The position numbers and the translations under genes are program-made. Below, piece by piece: positions 1 to 5,613 of a stretch of 5,802 nt of DNA. The stretch's first letter is position 1. Each line of letters begins with the position of its first letter. The notes beneath the pieces were generated by a model that saw only the letters and a list, made by a program, of their open reading frames with translations, ran no database searches and was not told where the DNA came from. This DNA comes from Flavobacteriaceae bacterium (GTDB lineage Bacteria > Bacteroidota > Bacteroidia > Flavobacteriales > Flavobacteriaceae), in contig JABSPN010000213.1 in the NCBI GenBank assembly GCA_013214425.1, positions 1 through 5,802 of the forward strand, written 5' to 3'.

Positions 1-291
1 AACAAAAAAGGTTATTATACTTTAAGTGATCGCGGAATTTGGACCTGGGCAGATCCTGATAAAAAATCGGATTTAAAAATCTTTTGTGAAGGTGGTGATA
101 CCAATCCTGATGATATTTTATTGAATCCTTGTTTAGCTATTACATTACAGGATGCTCCTGAAGGGGCCCAAAAATTCTATGAGTGGTTAACGGGTGACGG
201 ACAAAATTATGTAGAGCAATATACTTTACATAACGGGCGCTTGTATTCGAAAGCTCCAGACCATAATTTTTATCCGTGTAGGACTTCGTGA
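1..291 (+). CDS. C-terminal part of a TupA-like (tungstate-type) periplasmic substrate-binding protein
   Basis: An open frame runs in from the left edge and stops with TGA at 289-291, giving the last 96 residues; the start lies outside the window. The visible part resembles the C-terminal lobe of the PBP-like family that includes the tungstate-binding protein TupA. It has LSDRG at local residues 8-12, which in this family continues the 'ALTDRGTYL' type strand. Next comes an EGGDTNPDDILLNP stretch (about 30-43), at the place where TupA proteins read 'EGDP..LNPY'. A helix ending in KFYEWLTGDGQNYV (58-71) matches the 'FIDWLTSPEGQ' motif. Such proteins bind oxyanions outside the inner membrane and deliver them to an ABC permease. 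No permease or ATPase gene follows, so the transporter genes, if linked, must lie upstream. The family call is moderately sure; the ligand is not shown by this fragment. Confidence 0.65.
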   Translation, partial: NKKGYYTLSDRGIWTWADPDKKSDLKIFCEGGDTNPDDILLNPCLAITLQDAPEGAQKFYEWLTGDGQNYVEQYTLHNGRLYSKAPDHNFYPCRTS

Positions 292-324
292 TATGTCATT
301 TCTTTGAAGGCAGTAATATCTGAC

Positions 325-352
325 ACACCCCTAACCCCTCTCGAAAGGGGAA
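325..352. repeat. Short C-rich/G-rich hairpin repeat of flavobacterial style
   Basis: The 100-base gap between the substrate-binding gene and the esterase gene contains two ACCCCT units close together, the second followed by a hairpin. CCCCT at 335-339 pairs with AGGGG at 346-350 around a 6-base loop containing TCGA. No T-run follows on either strand, so it is a weak candidate for an intrinsic terminator. From memory, very similar 'CACCCCTAACCCCTC...GGGG' elements are scattered between genes in many flavobacterial genomes. A dispersed repeat that may also slow or end transcription is the best reading. Confidence 0.45.
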
Positions 353-391
353 TGTAAAGCTCAATTAAATTGTTTTAATTATTTTTAAACT

Positions 392-916
392 ATGGCAACT
401 ATAAAACTTGTTTGTTTAGGCGACAGTTTAACTGAGGGATATGGAATACTTCCAAAGGACTGCTGGGTGAATTTATTGGCTAATCAGTTGAATATAGAAA
501 TCGTAAACTCTGGGATTTCTGGAGATACTACTGGCGGAATGTTATCTAGATTTCAACGTATGGTGCTTGATCATGAGCCTACTCATGTGATGATTATGGG
601 AGGTACTAACGATCTCTATTGTGGTTTACCTCACAACCTGATTCTTGCTAATATTTTATCGATAACAAGGCAGGCAAGATATCATAATATAGAACCTATA
701 ATCGCTATCCCTACCGATGTATTGACTCCTGAAATAGACATTACAATTTATCAAGATGCTTTACGAGACTTTGCCACTGAAGATGATCAACAACTCATTG
801 ATTTTTCATCTAAACTTTCTCCAGATTGTTTTTTAGAAGATGGTTTACATCCCAACGAAAAAGGGCATATAGTTATGACTAAACTAGTTGAGGGGAAATT
901 AATGAATCTGCTATGA
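392..916 (+). CDS. TesA-like SGNH/GDSL esterase (acyl-CoA thioesterase I / lysophospholipase L1 type)
   Basis: This 174-residue hydrolase probably cleaves ester or thioester bonds of acyl substrates. All SGNH blocks are present: GDSL at 10-13 with nucleophile Ser12; SGDT at 43-46 with oxyanion Gly44; GGTND at 70-74 with Asn73; and DGLH at 150-153 giving catalytic Asp150 and His153. The spacing (Ser near 10, Gly44, Asn73, Asp/His near 150) closely follows mature E. coli TesA, and the GYG...W..LL segment after block I is also TesA-like. Unlike the TesA precursor it has no signal peptide: the chain begins directly at the first beta strand (MATIKLVCLGDS), so it is probably cytoplasmic. The length is complete for the family. 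Its stop overlaps the next start by 4 bases (ATGA), which implies an operon and coupled translation. The true substrate cannot be read from the sequence. Confidence 0.93.
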   Translation: MATIKLVCLGDSLTEGYGILPKDCWVNLLANQLNIEIVNSGISGDTTGGMLSRFQRMVLDHEPTHVMIMGGTNDLYCGLPHNLILANILSITRQARYHNIEPIIAIPTDVLTPEIDITIYQDALRDFATEDDQQLIDFSSKLSPDCFLEDGLHPNEKGHIVMTKLVEGKLMNLL

Positions 917-1530
917 AAAAGTTATTCCCTGCATTCATCGGAATACTTTTTTATGTCTTAGTTATCATAGGTATAAATATTGATTTGCTTCCTAAGAATA
1001 AATATTTAATCTGGGGGATTATCATTCTATGGGCTATTCTAGTCTATACAATTGTTTTTGGACTTATAAATAATCAAAAAAATCTAGTATATGGAGCTTT
1101 AGGAATTTATCTGATGAAAATTTTCTTTGCTATCGTAATGCCTATTTTTACCATTATCTATAAAATCTACATTTTTGAACATAAAAAAGAAAACGATAAT
1201 TCAACTCTAGTAAAAGAAAAGGCATACGACAATCAAAAAGATTGTTATCATGTGAAATATGGTGTTTTCGTTAACAGACTGGATACCATAATTAGGTATT
1301 CAAAAAACGAGCGAGATTATGAACGTGTTAAATTGGAAGATCAGGAACATACCTATAAAATTAATTGGATAGATAGTTGTTCTTATGTTAGAGTAAACAA
1401 TAATGGATTAGTATTGAAATATGTTAGATTAGGAGATTTTGATAATTCAATTCACAATATGTATCTCAAATCTTTTGGCACAAAAAACTCTGAGGAAATC
1501 ATGCTTAGCGTAATTCAAATTGAAAATTAA
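913..1530 (+). CDS. Membrane protein of unknown function, translationally coupled to the esterase
   Basis: I do not recognise this 205-residue protein by name. The first 90 residues are hydrophobic and look like three membrane segments, at roughly 5-23, 31-52 and 58-88, the last long enough to include a re-entrant or kinked part. A hydrophilic domain follows from about 90 to 205. It contains C111, VKYGVF at 114-119, an I-R-Y-S strand, YKINWID at 148-154, then C156, Y158 and VRV. This C...KxGxF...I.R...W..xC.Y layout resembles small flavobacterial proteins, some of them annotated (probably wrongly) as 'DNA topoisomerase IV', in which a beta-rich soluble domain carries the paired cysteines. That similarity is from memory. 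The start codon lies inside the stop of the esterase gene (ATGA, 913-916), so the two are probably made together; a joint role at the inner membrane is possible but unproven. Confidence 0.85.
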   Translation: MKKLFPAFIGILFYVLVIIGINIDLLPKNKYLIWGIIILWAILVYTIVFGLINNQKNLVYGALGIYLMKIFFAIVMPIFTIIYKIYIFEHKKENDNSTLVKEKAYDNQKDCYHVKYGVFVNRLDTIIRYSKNERDYERVKLEDQEHTYKINWIDSCSYVRVNNNGLVLKYVRLGDFDNSIHNMYLKSFGTKNSEEIMLSVIQIEN

Positions 1531-1561
1531 TTGACTCTCTTTGTAAAGAATAGTATCTTTA
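1531..1561 (+). promoter_or_regulatory. Possible Bacteroidota promoter with overlapping inverted repeat upstream of umuD
   Basis: TTG at 1531-1533 is followed after 20 bases by TATCTTTA at 1554-1561, one base off the Bacteroidota -7 consensus TAnnTTTG. A perfect 6-base inverted repeat, TAAAGA (1544-1549) and TCTTTA (1556-1561) with a 6-base spacer, overlaps the -7 box. This is the arrangement expected of a repressor operator. The box ends only 6 bases before the ATG, so a transcript from here would be almost leaderless. In this AT-rich DNA both matches could be chance. Confidence 0.35.
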
Positions 1562-1567
1562 TCATCT

Positions 1568-1996
1568 ATGACAGACACGCTTACTTTTTTTATTCCTGAA
1601 ATTCAGGAAGGGACTGGAGCCTATTTGGTTGATACTGGGATTTCAGCTGGATTTCCTTCTCCTGCCGACGATTTTAAACAGCATAAAATCTCGCTAGATC
1701 GGGAATTAGTTCGCAATAAAGAAGCCACTTTTTTTGCTCGTGTTAGTGGACAATCGATGATTGGCGCCGGACTTGACGATAATGATCTTTTAGTGATTGA
1801 TCGTAGTTTAGAACCGGAAGATAATCGAATTGCTGTATGTTTTCTTGACGGTGAGTTTACGGTAAAACGTCTTCGTATTGAAAAAGGCCAGTTGTGGTTA
1901 CAACCTGAAAATCCGAATTACAAACCTATTTTGGTTACTGAAGAAAATAATTTTGTGATTTGGGGCATTGTTACCAATGTGATTAAAAGGGTCTGA
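1568..1996 (+). CDS. umuD: UmuD-like S24 peptidase (self-cleaving SOS mutagenesis protein), no adjacent umuC
   Basis: The 142-residue protein matches UmuD along its length. AGFPSPADD at 27-35 carries the self-cleavage site, here Ala27-Gly28 in place of Cys24-Gly25 of E. coli. SGQSMI at 60-65 contains the nucleophile Ser63. DGEFTVKRL at 94-102 contains the general base Lys100. After DNA damage, RecA filaments stimulate UmuD to cut itself; the shortened form then joins the UmuC polymerase to make Pol V, which copies past lesions. There is no N-terminal HTH domain, so it is not a LexA or phage repressor. The ATG is the first possible start after an in-frame TAA at 1544-1546. Normally umuC follows directly; here the next gene is a convergent prfH, so umuD is an orphan or its partner lies elsewhere. 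Confidence 0.93.
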   Translation: MTDTLTFFIPEIQEGTGAYLVDTGISAGFPSPADDFKQHKISLDRELVRNKEATFFARVSGQSMIGAGLDDNDLLVIDRSLEPEDNRIAVCFLDGEFTVKRLRIEKGQLWLQPENPNYKPILVTEENNFVIWGIVTNVIKRV

Positions 1997-2004
1997 AACA
2001 TAAA

Positions 2005-2030
2005 AATCCCCTCCTAAAAAGGAGAGGATT
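2005..2030. terminator. Bidirectional hairpin terminator between umuD and prfH
   Basis: The arms AATCCCCTCCT (2005-2015) and AGGAGAGGATT (2020-2030) pair at 10 of 11 positions around an AAAA loop, with one C/A mismatch. The hairpin fills the 38-base gap between the convergent stops of umuD and prfH. On the minus strand the stem runs into a T-run (ATTTTTA), good for ending the prfH transcript. On the plus strand the T-tract is weaker (ATTCTTTCT) and runs into the end of prfH. The C-rich/G-rich arms resemble the repeat at 325-352. Confidence 0.75.
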
Positions 2031-2034
2031 CTTT

Positions 2035-2640
2035 CTAAATCTTATCCATCAAAAATACCTGAACAGGATTTCCTCGTAGAAGTTGTTTGTGTTGCATCCA
2101 TTTTTCATGTTGAGCAGCTTGTTGATTAGAATCATTACGTTCTTTAATCAGCATATGCAATCTGGCAAAGGCCAGTTTCTTGTTTTGCAATTGTGATCGT
2201 TCTTCACTCGCCTTTACCATAATCTTTGTAGGCTTATGCGTCACTATTACGGCCGTCTCAACCTTGTTGACATGCTGTCCGCCCGCTCCAGAACTTCTTG
2301 TGGTTTGTACCAAAATATCACCTATCTTCCAGATGAGTTGTTCGGGTTGTGCATATACTTTCACATTCATAAACCAGTTCTTTCGTTGGTGATTGGGTCG
2401 AAACGGACTTCTAAAAATCATTTTTATGGTTCCTTCCCATTCCTCCTGAAAGTTTTTTTGATTTCCCCTTACATGTAACCAAACCGATTTATAGTTCTTG
2501 GCCTTACTCAAAACCTCATCGATAATATCAAAATCATAGGACTCTTGCTTGAGCATTTTTTCTAAAACCAAGCGAACAGCTAAACAACACTCTTCTGGTC
2601 CTGTCCCGCTTGATAGTTGTATCCAAAATGTAGAGTTCAT
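2035..2640 (-). CDS. prfH: Peptide chain release factor homologue PrfH
   Basis: The 201-residue protein is a short class I release-factor homologue. It is much shorter than RF1/RF2 because it lacks their N-terminal domain and the usual stop-codon reading part. The peptidyl-tRNA hydrolysis loop is intact: RSSGAGGQHVNK at 115-126, GGQ at 120-122. Features specific to PrfH are clear: GPEECCLAV at 14-22, the GTI...SPFRPNHQRKNWF stretch at 70-90, and a basic C-terminal helix ending near LLRGNP at 187-192. Known PrfH proteins act on ribosomes whose 16S rRNA is cut in the decoding centre: they bind the empty A site and release the stuck peptide so that the subunits can separate and RtcB can reseal the rRNA. 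The ATG lies 15 bases after the TPR gene stop, so the two are co-transcribed. A terminator follows directly. Confidence 0.95.
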   Translation of the reverse strand: MNSTFWIQLSSGTGPEECCLAVRLVLEKMLKQESYDFDIIDEVLSKAKNYKSVWLHVRGNQKNFQEEWEGTIKMIFRSPFRPNHQRKNWFMNVKVYAQPEQLIWKIGDILVQTTRSSGAGGQHVNKVETAVIVTHKPTKIMVKASEERSQLQNKKLAFARLHMLIKERNDSNQQAAQHEKWMQHKQLLRGNPVQVFLMDKI

Positions 2641-2655
2641 CTTCTTATGTTTTAA

Positions 2656-3216
2656 TTAATATAACATAGAGTGCATTCCATCACTCAAAGGCATGAGTTC
2701 TTTTTGCTTCTCCTTGTCTTTTACTTTTTTAATGACCTTTCTCTTGTCTTTTATTCTATCGATTTGACTATCCATATAGCTTCTAAAATCGTTGTTTAAA
2801 GCAACAGCTTTGGCCTCTTTAAACACCTTAGTCGCTTCTTTTAATTCTTCTCTTTTTTCTAACAACATTCCCTTCTGAAACAATAGTCTTGCGACATCAA
2901 TATCAGGCAATTGAAGTCCGACAGCTATTACTTTTTCTGCTTCTTTATAATTACCGGTATTCAGTAACAGGTTGGCATAGTAGTAATAGGTTGGAGTATA
3001 TTCATGATCGATACTTAACGCTTCATTGTAATACTCTCTAGCTCTTTTATAATCGCACATTTGCTCATGGTAAATTCTTCCTAATAAATAATGAGCTCCT
3101 GCATGATTATTTTCATTACTTAAGACATATTGTAATTTCTCAATACATTGTTCAACATCCCATGGGTAGTTGTCTAATGCCTGAATAAACAATATGTCGG
3201 TTTGAAAATTTGCCAT
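2656..3216 (-). CDS. Small TPR-repeat protein between rtcB and prfH
   Basis: This 186-residue soluble protein has no signal peptide or membrane segment. Three tetratricopeptide repeats can be read, at about 41-73 (HYLLGRIY...AREYYNEALSID), 75-107 (YYYYANLLLNTGNYKEAEKVI) and 109-140 (LLFQKGMLLEKREELKEATKVFKEA). A further helical pair may precede them at 8-35. A strongly charged, lysine-rich segment follows at about 151-173 (RIKDKRKVIKKVKDKEKQK), then a short tail. TPR arrays bind other proteins; the basic segment could contact RNA or ribosomes. Nothing catalytic is visible. It sits in the same orientation as rtcB and prfH and ends 15 bases before prfH, so it probably shares an mRNA and may share the rescue task, for example as an adaptor. 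That role is inferred from position only; a general TPR protein caught in the operon is equally allowed by the sequence. Confidence 0.88.
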   Translation of the reverse strand: MANFQTDILFIQALDNYPWDVEQCIEKLQYVLSNENNHAGAHYLLGRIYHEQMCDYKRAREYYNEALSIDHEYTPTYYYYANLLLNTGNYKEAEKVIAVGLQLPDIDVARLLFQKGMLLEKREELKEATKVFKEAKAVALNNDFRSYMDSQIDRIKDKRKVIKKVKDKEKQKELMPLSDGMHSMLY

Positions 3217-3301
3217 TCTATTTTTTGTTTTGCATTAAGGATTGAGGCTCTGCTGAAGCTCTTTTGTTGTTATTCAATCGCTTTATTTCAATACGGTTTT
3301 T

Positions 3302-3326
3302 GATACATTGATAAGCTCAGTATGAC
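3302..3326. repeat. Degraded copy of a dispersed 'AAGCTCAG.ATGAC' intergenic repeat
   Basis: The segment reads GATACATTGATAAGCTCAG then TATGAC. From memory, many flavobacterial genomes carry an intergenic repeat of the form GATGCTTCGACAAGCTCAG then CATGAC. By eye 20 of 25 positions agree, including an unbroken AAGCTCAG. The match is to a remembered consensus, not a search result. Confidence 0.35.
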
Positions 3327-3388
3327 AAAAAAACTCAATATGAAGCGACTAGCAGTATCACAACAAAAAGCGACTGCCGAAAGCCTGA

Positions 3389-3413
3389 CCGCGCTCTGTT
3401 TTTCAGAGCGCGG
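3389..3413. repeat. Perfect GC-rich hairpin 22 bases after rtcB
   Basis: CCGCGCTCTG (3389-3398) and CAGAGCGCGG (3404-3413) form an uninterrupted 10-pair stem with a 5-base loop, TTTTT on the plus strand and AAAAA in the leftward transcript. It is by far the most GC-rich short stretch nearby. In the rtcB direction no T-run follows at once (TCAGGCTTTCGG comes next; CTTTTTG only about 18 bases on), so it is not a standard intrinsic terminator. It may slow transcription, protect the rtcB mRNA end, or belong to a palindromic repeat. Confidence 0.6.
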
Positions 3414-3435
3414 AAATGCCCTTAATTAGTATAAT

Positions 3436-4833
3436 TTAACCTTTGTCCATTCGAACAATTTTAGGCGTAAATGTGCCTACAACATCTATTAATTCGGTCT
3501 GATTTTTCATCACCTTATGAATATCTTTATAAGCCATTGGCGCTTCATCTCTTCCGCCACCTAAAAGCGATACTCCATGATCTGAAAGTACTTTTTTAAT
3601 TTCGCTTCCTGTGATTTGCTCTTTGGCTTTTCTACGAGACAGGGCTCTACCAGCTCCGTGAGAAGCTGAGGCTAATGACTCACGATTCCCTTTTCCTCTA
3701 ACGATAAATCCGGGTGCCGTCATCGAGCCAGGAATAATTCCTAAAACACCTTCTTGAGCTGGAGTCGCTCCCTTTCTATGAACGATTAATTCTTCACCAT
3801 TTACCATTTCTTTCCAGGCAAAATTGTGATGATTCTCAATCATTGCTAAAGGACGCTTTCCCAAGGCCTTCGACATTCTTCGGTGAATATCGTGATGACA
3901 TGCTGAGGCATAATCTCCAGCTAAATTCATCGCCAACCAATATTCTTGTCCCTCATGCCTATTCAAATCTAACCAAGCTAAGTGCTTTGCTTCTCCTGGT
4001 AGAGGAGTTTGCTTCATCGCTAACTTTGTATAATGTTTCGCAATATTGGCTCCTAATCCTCTTGATCCGCTATGTGATAAGATTCCAATATACTTGCCTG
4101 GAGGCACTTTAAATTCATTGTTTTCATCATGAATTTCTACCATCCCGAATTCAACAAAATGGTTTCCTCCTCCCGAGCTTCCCATCTGTTTATACGCTTT
4201 ATCTTTTAGCTTCTTTACAGTAGGAATATCCTTGAATTCTGGACGCTCGAAAATGGCATGATCTACATGACGCTTATGTGTTTCATAAGGGCCAAACTTG
4301 GTATGATCCTGTAACATCTGCAGATACTTATCTTTATGTCCGGCCAGATACGAAGGTGACTCATCGTAAATCGTCAAGCACATTCTACATCCGATATCAA
4401 CTCCAACTCCGTAAGGAATAACTGCATTTTCTGTTGCTAATACTCCACCTATTGGAAGTCCGTATCCCGAATGTCCATCTGGCATTAAAGCTCCTGCTTT
4501 AGCAATGGGTAACTTAAGCGCAGTAAACAATTGATGCTTGGCTTCTTCCCTGATCTCATTTTCTCCAAAAATGGTGAAAGGAGCTCGTTGAGGATTCAAC
4601 TTTTTGGCTTCAACTTTTACTGGCGTTATCAGTTCTTCAGCAATTTTTCCGAAGATGCCATCCCCTAAATATTTTTCAGGATTCTTTAATACTGTTTTTA
4701 ATCGTTGTAAGACTTTGTCTTTACGCTCTCTATTGTAGTTTCTTAGCATTGCATCTATGGCAATACTTACTACCTTTCCTTGAGGATAGCCTAATGCTAT
4801 CAGGTCTTTTCCTCTTAATTTCAATTTTGCCAT
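3436..4833 (-). CDS. rtcB: RtcB RNA-splicing ligase (RNA repair), PrfH-linked
   Basis: The 465-residue protein is a complete RtcB. This enzyme uses GTP and manganese to join a 2',3'-cyclic phosphate (or 3'-phosphate) RNA end to a 5'-OH end. Conserved parts in order: MPDGHSGYGLPIGG (117-130); GVDIGCRM (144-151) with metal ligands Asp146 and Cys149; GGGNHFVE (221-228) with His225; SHSGSRGLGA (253-262) with His254; HHNFA (335-339), a further metal histidine; HRKGATPA (352-359); IPGSM; SASHGAGR (389-396) with His392, the residue expected to carry GMP; and GGGRDEAPMAYKDI (425-438). All key residues are kept. No RtcA cyclase or archease gene is nearby, whereas prfH is two genes downstream. Its likely substrate is thus ribotoxin-cut 16S rRNA rather than tRNA. 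The start lies 13 bases inside the upstream gene; the next Met is residue 29, within the conserved N-terminus, so the overlap is real. Confidence 0.97.
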   Translation of the reverse strand: MAKLKLRGKDLIALGYPQGKVVSIAIDAMLRNYNRERKDKVLQRLKTVLKNPEKYLGDGIFGKIAEELITPVKVEAKKLNPQRAPFTIFGENEIREEAKHQLFTALKLPIAKAGALMPDGHSGYGLPIGGVLATENAVIPYGVGVDIGCRMCLTIYDESPSYLAGHKDKYLQMLQDHTKFGPYETHKRHVDHAIFERPEFKDIPTVKKLKDKAYKQMGSSGGGNHFVEFGMVEIHDENNEFKVPPGKYIGILSHSGSRGLGANIAKHYTKLAMKQTPLPGEAKHLAWLDLNRHEGQEYWLAMNLAGDYASACHHDIHRRMSKALGKRPLAMIENHHNFAWKEMVNGEELIVHRKGATPAQEGVLGIIPGSMTAPGFIVRGKGNRESLASASHGAGRALSRRKAKEQITGSEIKKVLSDHGVSLLGGGRDEAPMAYKDIHKVMKNQTELIDVVGTFTPKIVRMDKG

Positions 4834-5504
4834 AATGCTTCGTTTTCTATTAAACTTTCAAGAGATTGTCGTTTAAATTGGAATAGCTCTTGCTTACTTA
4901 TTGAACGCTTATAATCGCTTCCATTTTTCCACCAACTCCATTTCCCATAATAGGAAGTATGCGCTTCATAAAAACCTGGCTTTTTCCTGAAAGCACTTAA
5001 TAAATCGTATTCACTTTCCAGTTCAGGATCAATAATTTTAGTATGTGTCACGTAGGCTTTTGAAAACTTGATTCGATAAGCATCTTTTGGAAGTAGCGGA
5101 TAATATTTATGTCGCCATTTTCCTTTACAATTTCTATAATGATGGACTCTAAATAATCGTTTCTGATTGTCGGGAAGTTTATTGTATCGCTTCCTGCTCA
5201 TTAACCTAAAACCCTTATAAATAAGATACCTTCTCTCTTGACAATCCCAGTTTTTTTGGATTTTTACTTTGTCTTTTCCCCAAATTTCTGGTTTGCATTT
5301 TTCAAAAGAATCTATTAATGACTCATGGTTTTTATAACGTTCTATTTTATGGGTTAAAACGGTTTCTTTAAACCAACCACTACGAATCGGCTTATCTAGT
5401 TTATGATAGCCTAATTCAGGTATTTCTTGAGAAATTTGTCTTAACCACTTTTCAATTTTTCGTATATGTTTTTGTCTTTGTTCTTTTATATGTGCTGGTT
5501 TCAT
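4821..5504 (-). CDS. Uncharacterised basic, Trp-rich protein overlapping rtcB
   Basis: I cannot name this 227-residue protein. It has no signal peptide, membrane segment or known catalytic motif. It is strongly basic (34 Lys and 18 Arg against 27 acidic residues by my count) and rich in aromatics, with nine tryptophans, including a WSWW cluster at 189-192, and many tyrosines. The N-terminus (1-25) is a likely basic helix. A conserved-looking core includes LGYHKLDKPIRSGWFKE (31-47), KPEIWGK (71-77), RYNKLPDNQKRLFRVHHYR (106-124) and RIKFSKAYVTHTKIIDPELE (144-163). This composition suits RNA or ribosome binding, an inference only. I recall similar unnamed proteins in other Bacteroidota, but cannot confirm it. 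It overlaps rtcB by 13 bases, so translation of the two is probably coupled. The ATG at 5502-5504 is the likely start, with a possible promoter about 40 bases upstream. Confidence 0.85.
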   Translation of the reverse strand: MKPAHIKEQRQKHIRKIEKWLRQISQEIPELGYHKLDKPIRSGWFKETVLTHKIERYKNHESLIDSFEKCKPEIWGKDKVKIQKNWDCQERRYLIYKGFRLMSRKRYNKLPDNQKRLFRVHHYRNCKGKWRHKYYPLLPKDAYRIKFSKAYVTHTKIIDPELESEYDLLSAFRKKPGFYEAHTSYYGKWSWWKNGSDYKRSISKQELFQFKRQSLESLIENEALWQN

Positions 5505-5545
5505 GGTGAACTAATTGATTCTACATCTATTAATTTCTCCTAAGC

Positions 5546-5574
5546 CCAATGTAACTTCCTGTTCTATTGGACAA
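5546..5574 (-). promoter_or_regulatory. Possible promoter of the basic protein-rtcB-TPR-prfH cluster
   Basis: Read on the minus strand, TTG (5574-5572) is followed after 18 bases by TACATTGG (5553-5546), one base off the Bacteroidota -7 consensus TAnnTTTG. The predicted transcript would start near 5540, giving a leader of roughly 35 bases before the ATG at 5504. Spacing and position are good, but such short matches arise often in AT-rich DNA. Confidence 0.35.
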
Positions 5575-5613
5575 TCCTAATGCTCTGTATTCTTTTCATT
5601 TTATGCTATTTTA

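Larger units (their letters stand above)
3217..3435. other. 219-base gap between rtcB and the TPR gene, with repeat-like DNA
   Basis: No gene is visible. From the rtcB side the gap holds a strong GC-rich hairpin (3389-3413) and a second copy of AGCGACT (3369-3375; the first is at 3344-3350). A degraded dispersed repeat lies at 3302-3326. The AT-rich leader of the TPR gene completes the gap. I see no convincing Bacteroidota promoter for the TPR gene. The other cluster genes overlap or lie 15 bases apart, so this gap looks like later-inserted repeat DNA or a regulatory spacer. Confidence 0.6.

Noticed and set aside
325..352. Intrinsic terminator of the substrate-binding gene
   Set aside because: The stem has only five pairs and no T-run follows on the plus strand.
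360..391. Promoter directly before the esterase gene
   Set aside because: A TATTTTTA box exists at 380-387, but the only TTG nearby is 7 bases upstream of it, far too close; the region is simply AT-rich.
1568..1996. LexA or phage CI-type repressor
   Set aside because: There is no N-terminal HTH domain; the first 27 residues are short and unstructured as in UmuD, followed at once by the cleavage site.
2180..2478. Two overlapping plus-strand open frames (70 and 80 codons)
   Set aside because: They lie antisense within prfH, over its conserved GGQ region and neighbouring parts; their translations look like no protein and prfH explains the DNA.
2035..2640. Reading this gene as RF1/RF2 or ArfB
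   Set aside because: It has the PrfH-specific GPEECC and SPFRPNHQRKNWF stretches and lacks the RF1/RF2 N-terminal domain; it is also longer than ArfB, which lacks the PrfH N-terminal part.
3344..3375. Direct repeat AGCGACT as a possible CRISPR-like or attachment repeat
   Set aside because: There are only two 7-base copies 18 bases apart with diverging flanks; this is too short and too few for an array or an att site.
3389..3413. Intrinsic terminator of rtcB
   Set aside because: The stem is strong, but the leftward transcript continues with TCAGGC rather than a U-run, so I kept it as an unexplained hairpin.
3843..4112. Plus-strand open frame of 89 codons
   Set aside because: It lies antisense inside the conserved core of rtcB and its translation shows no family signature, so it is a shadow.
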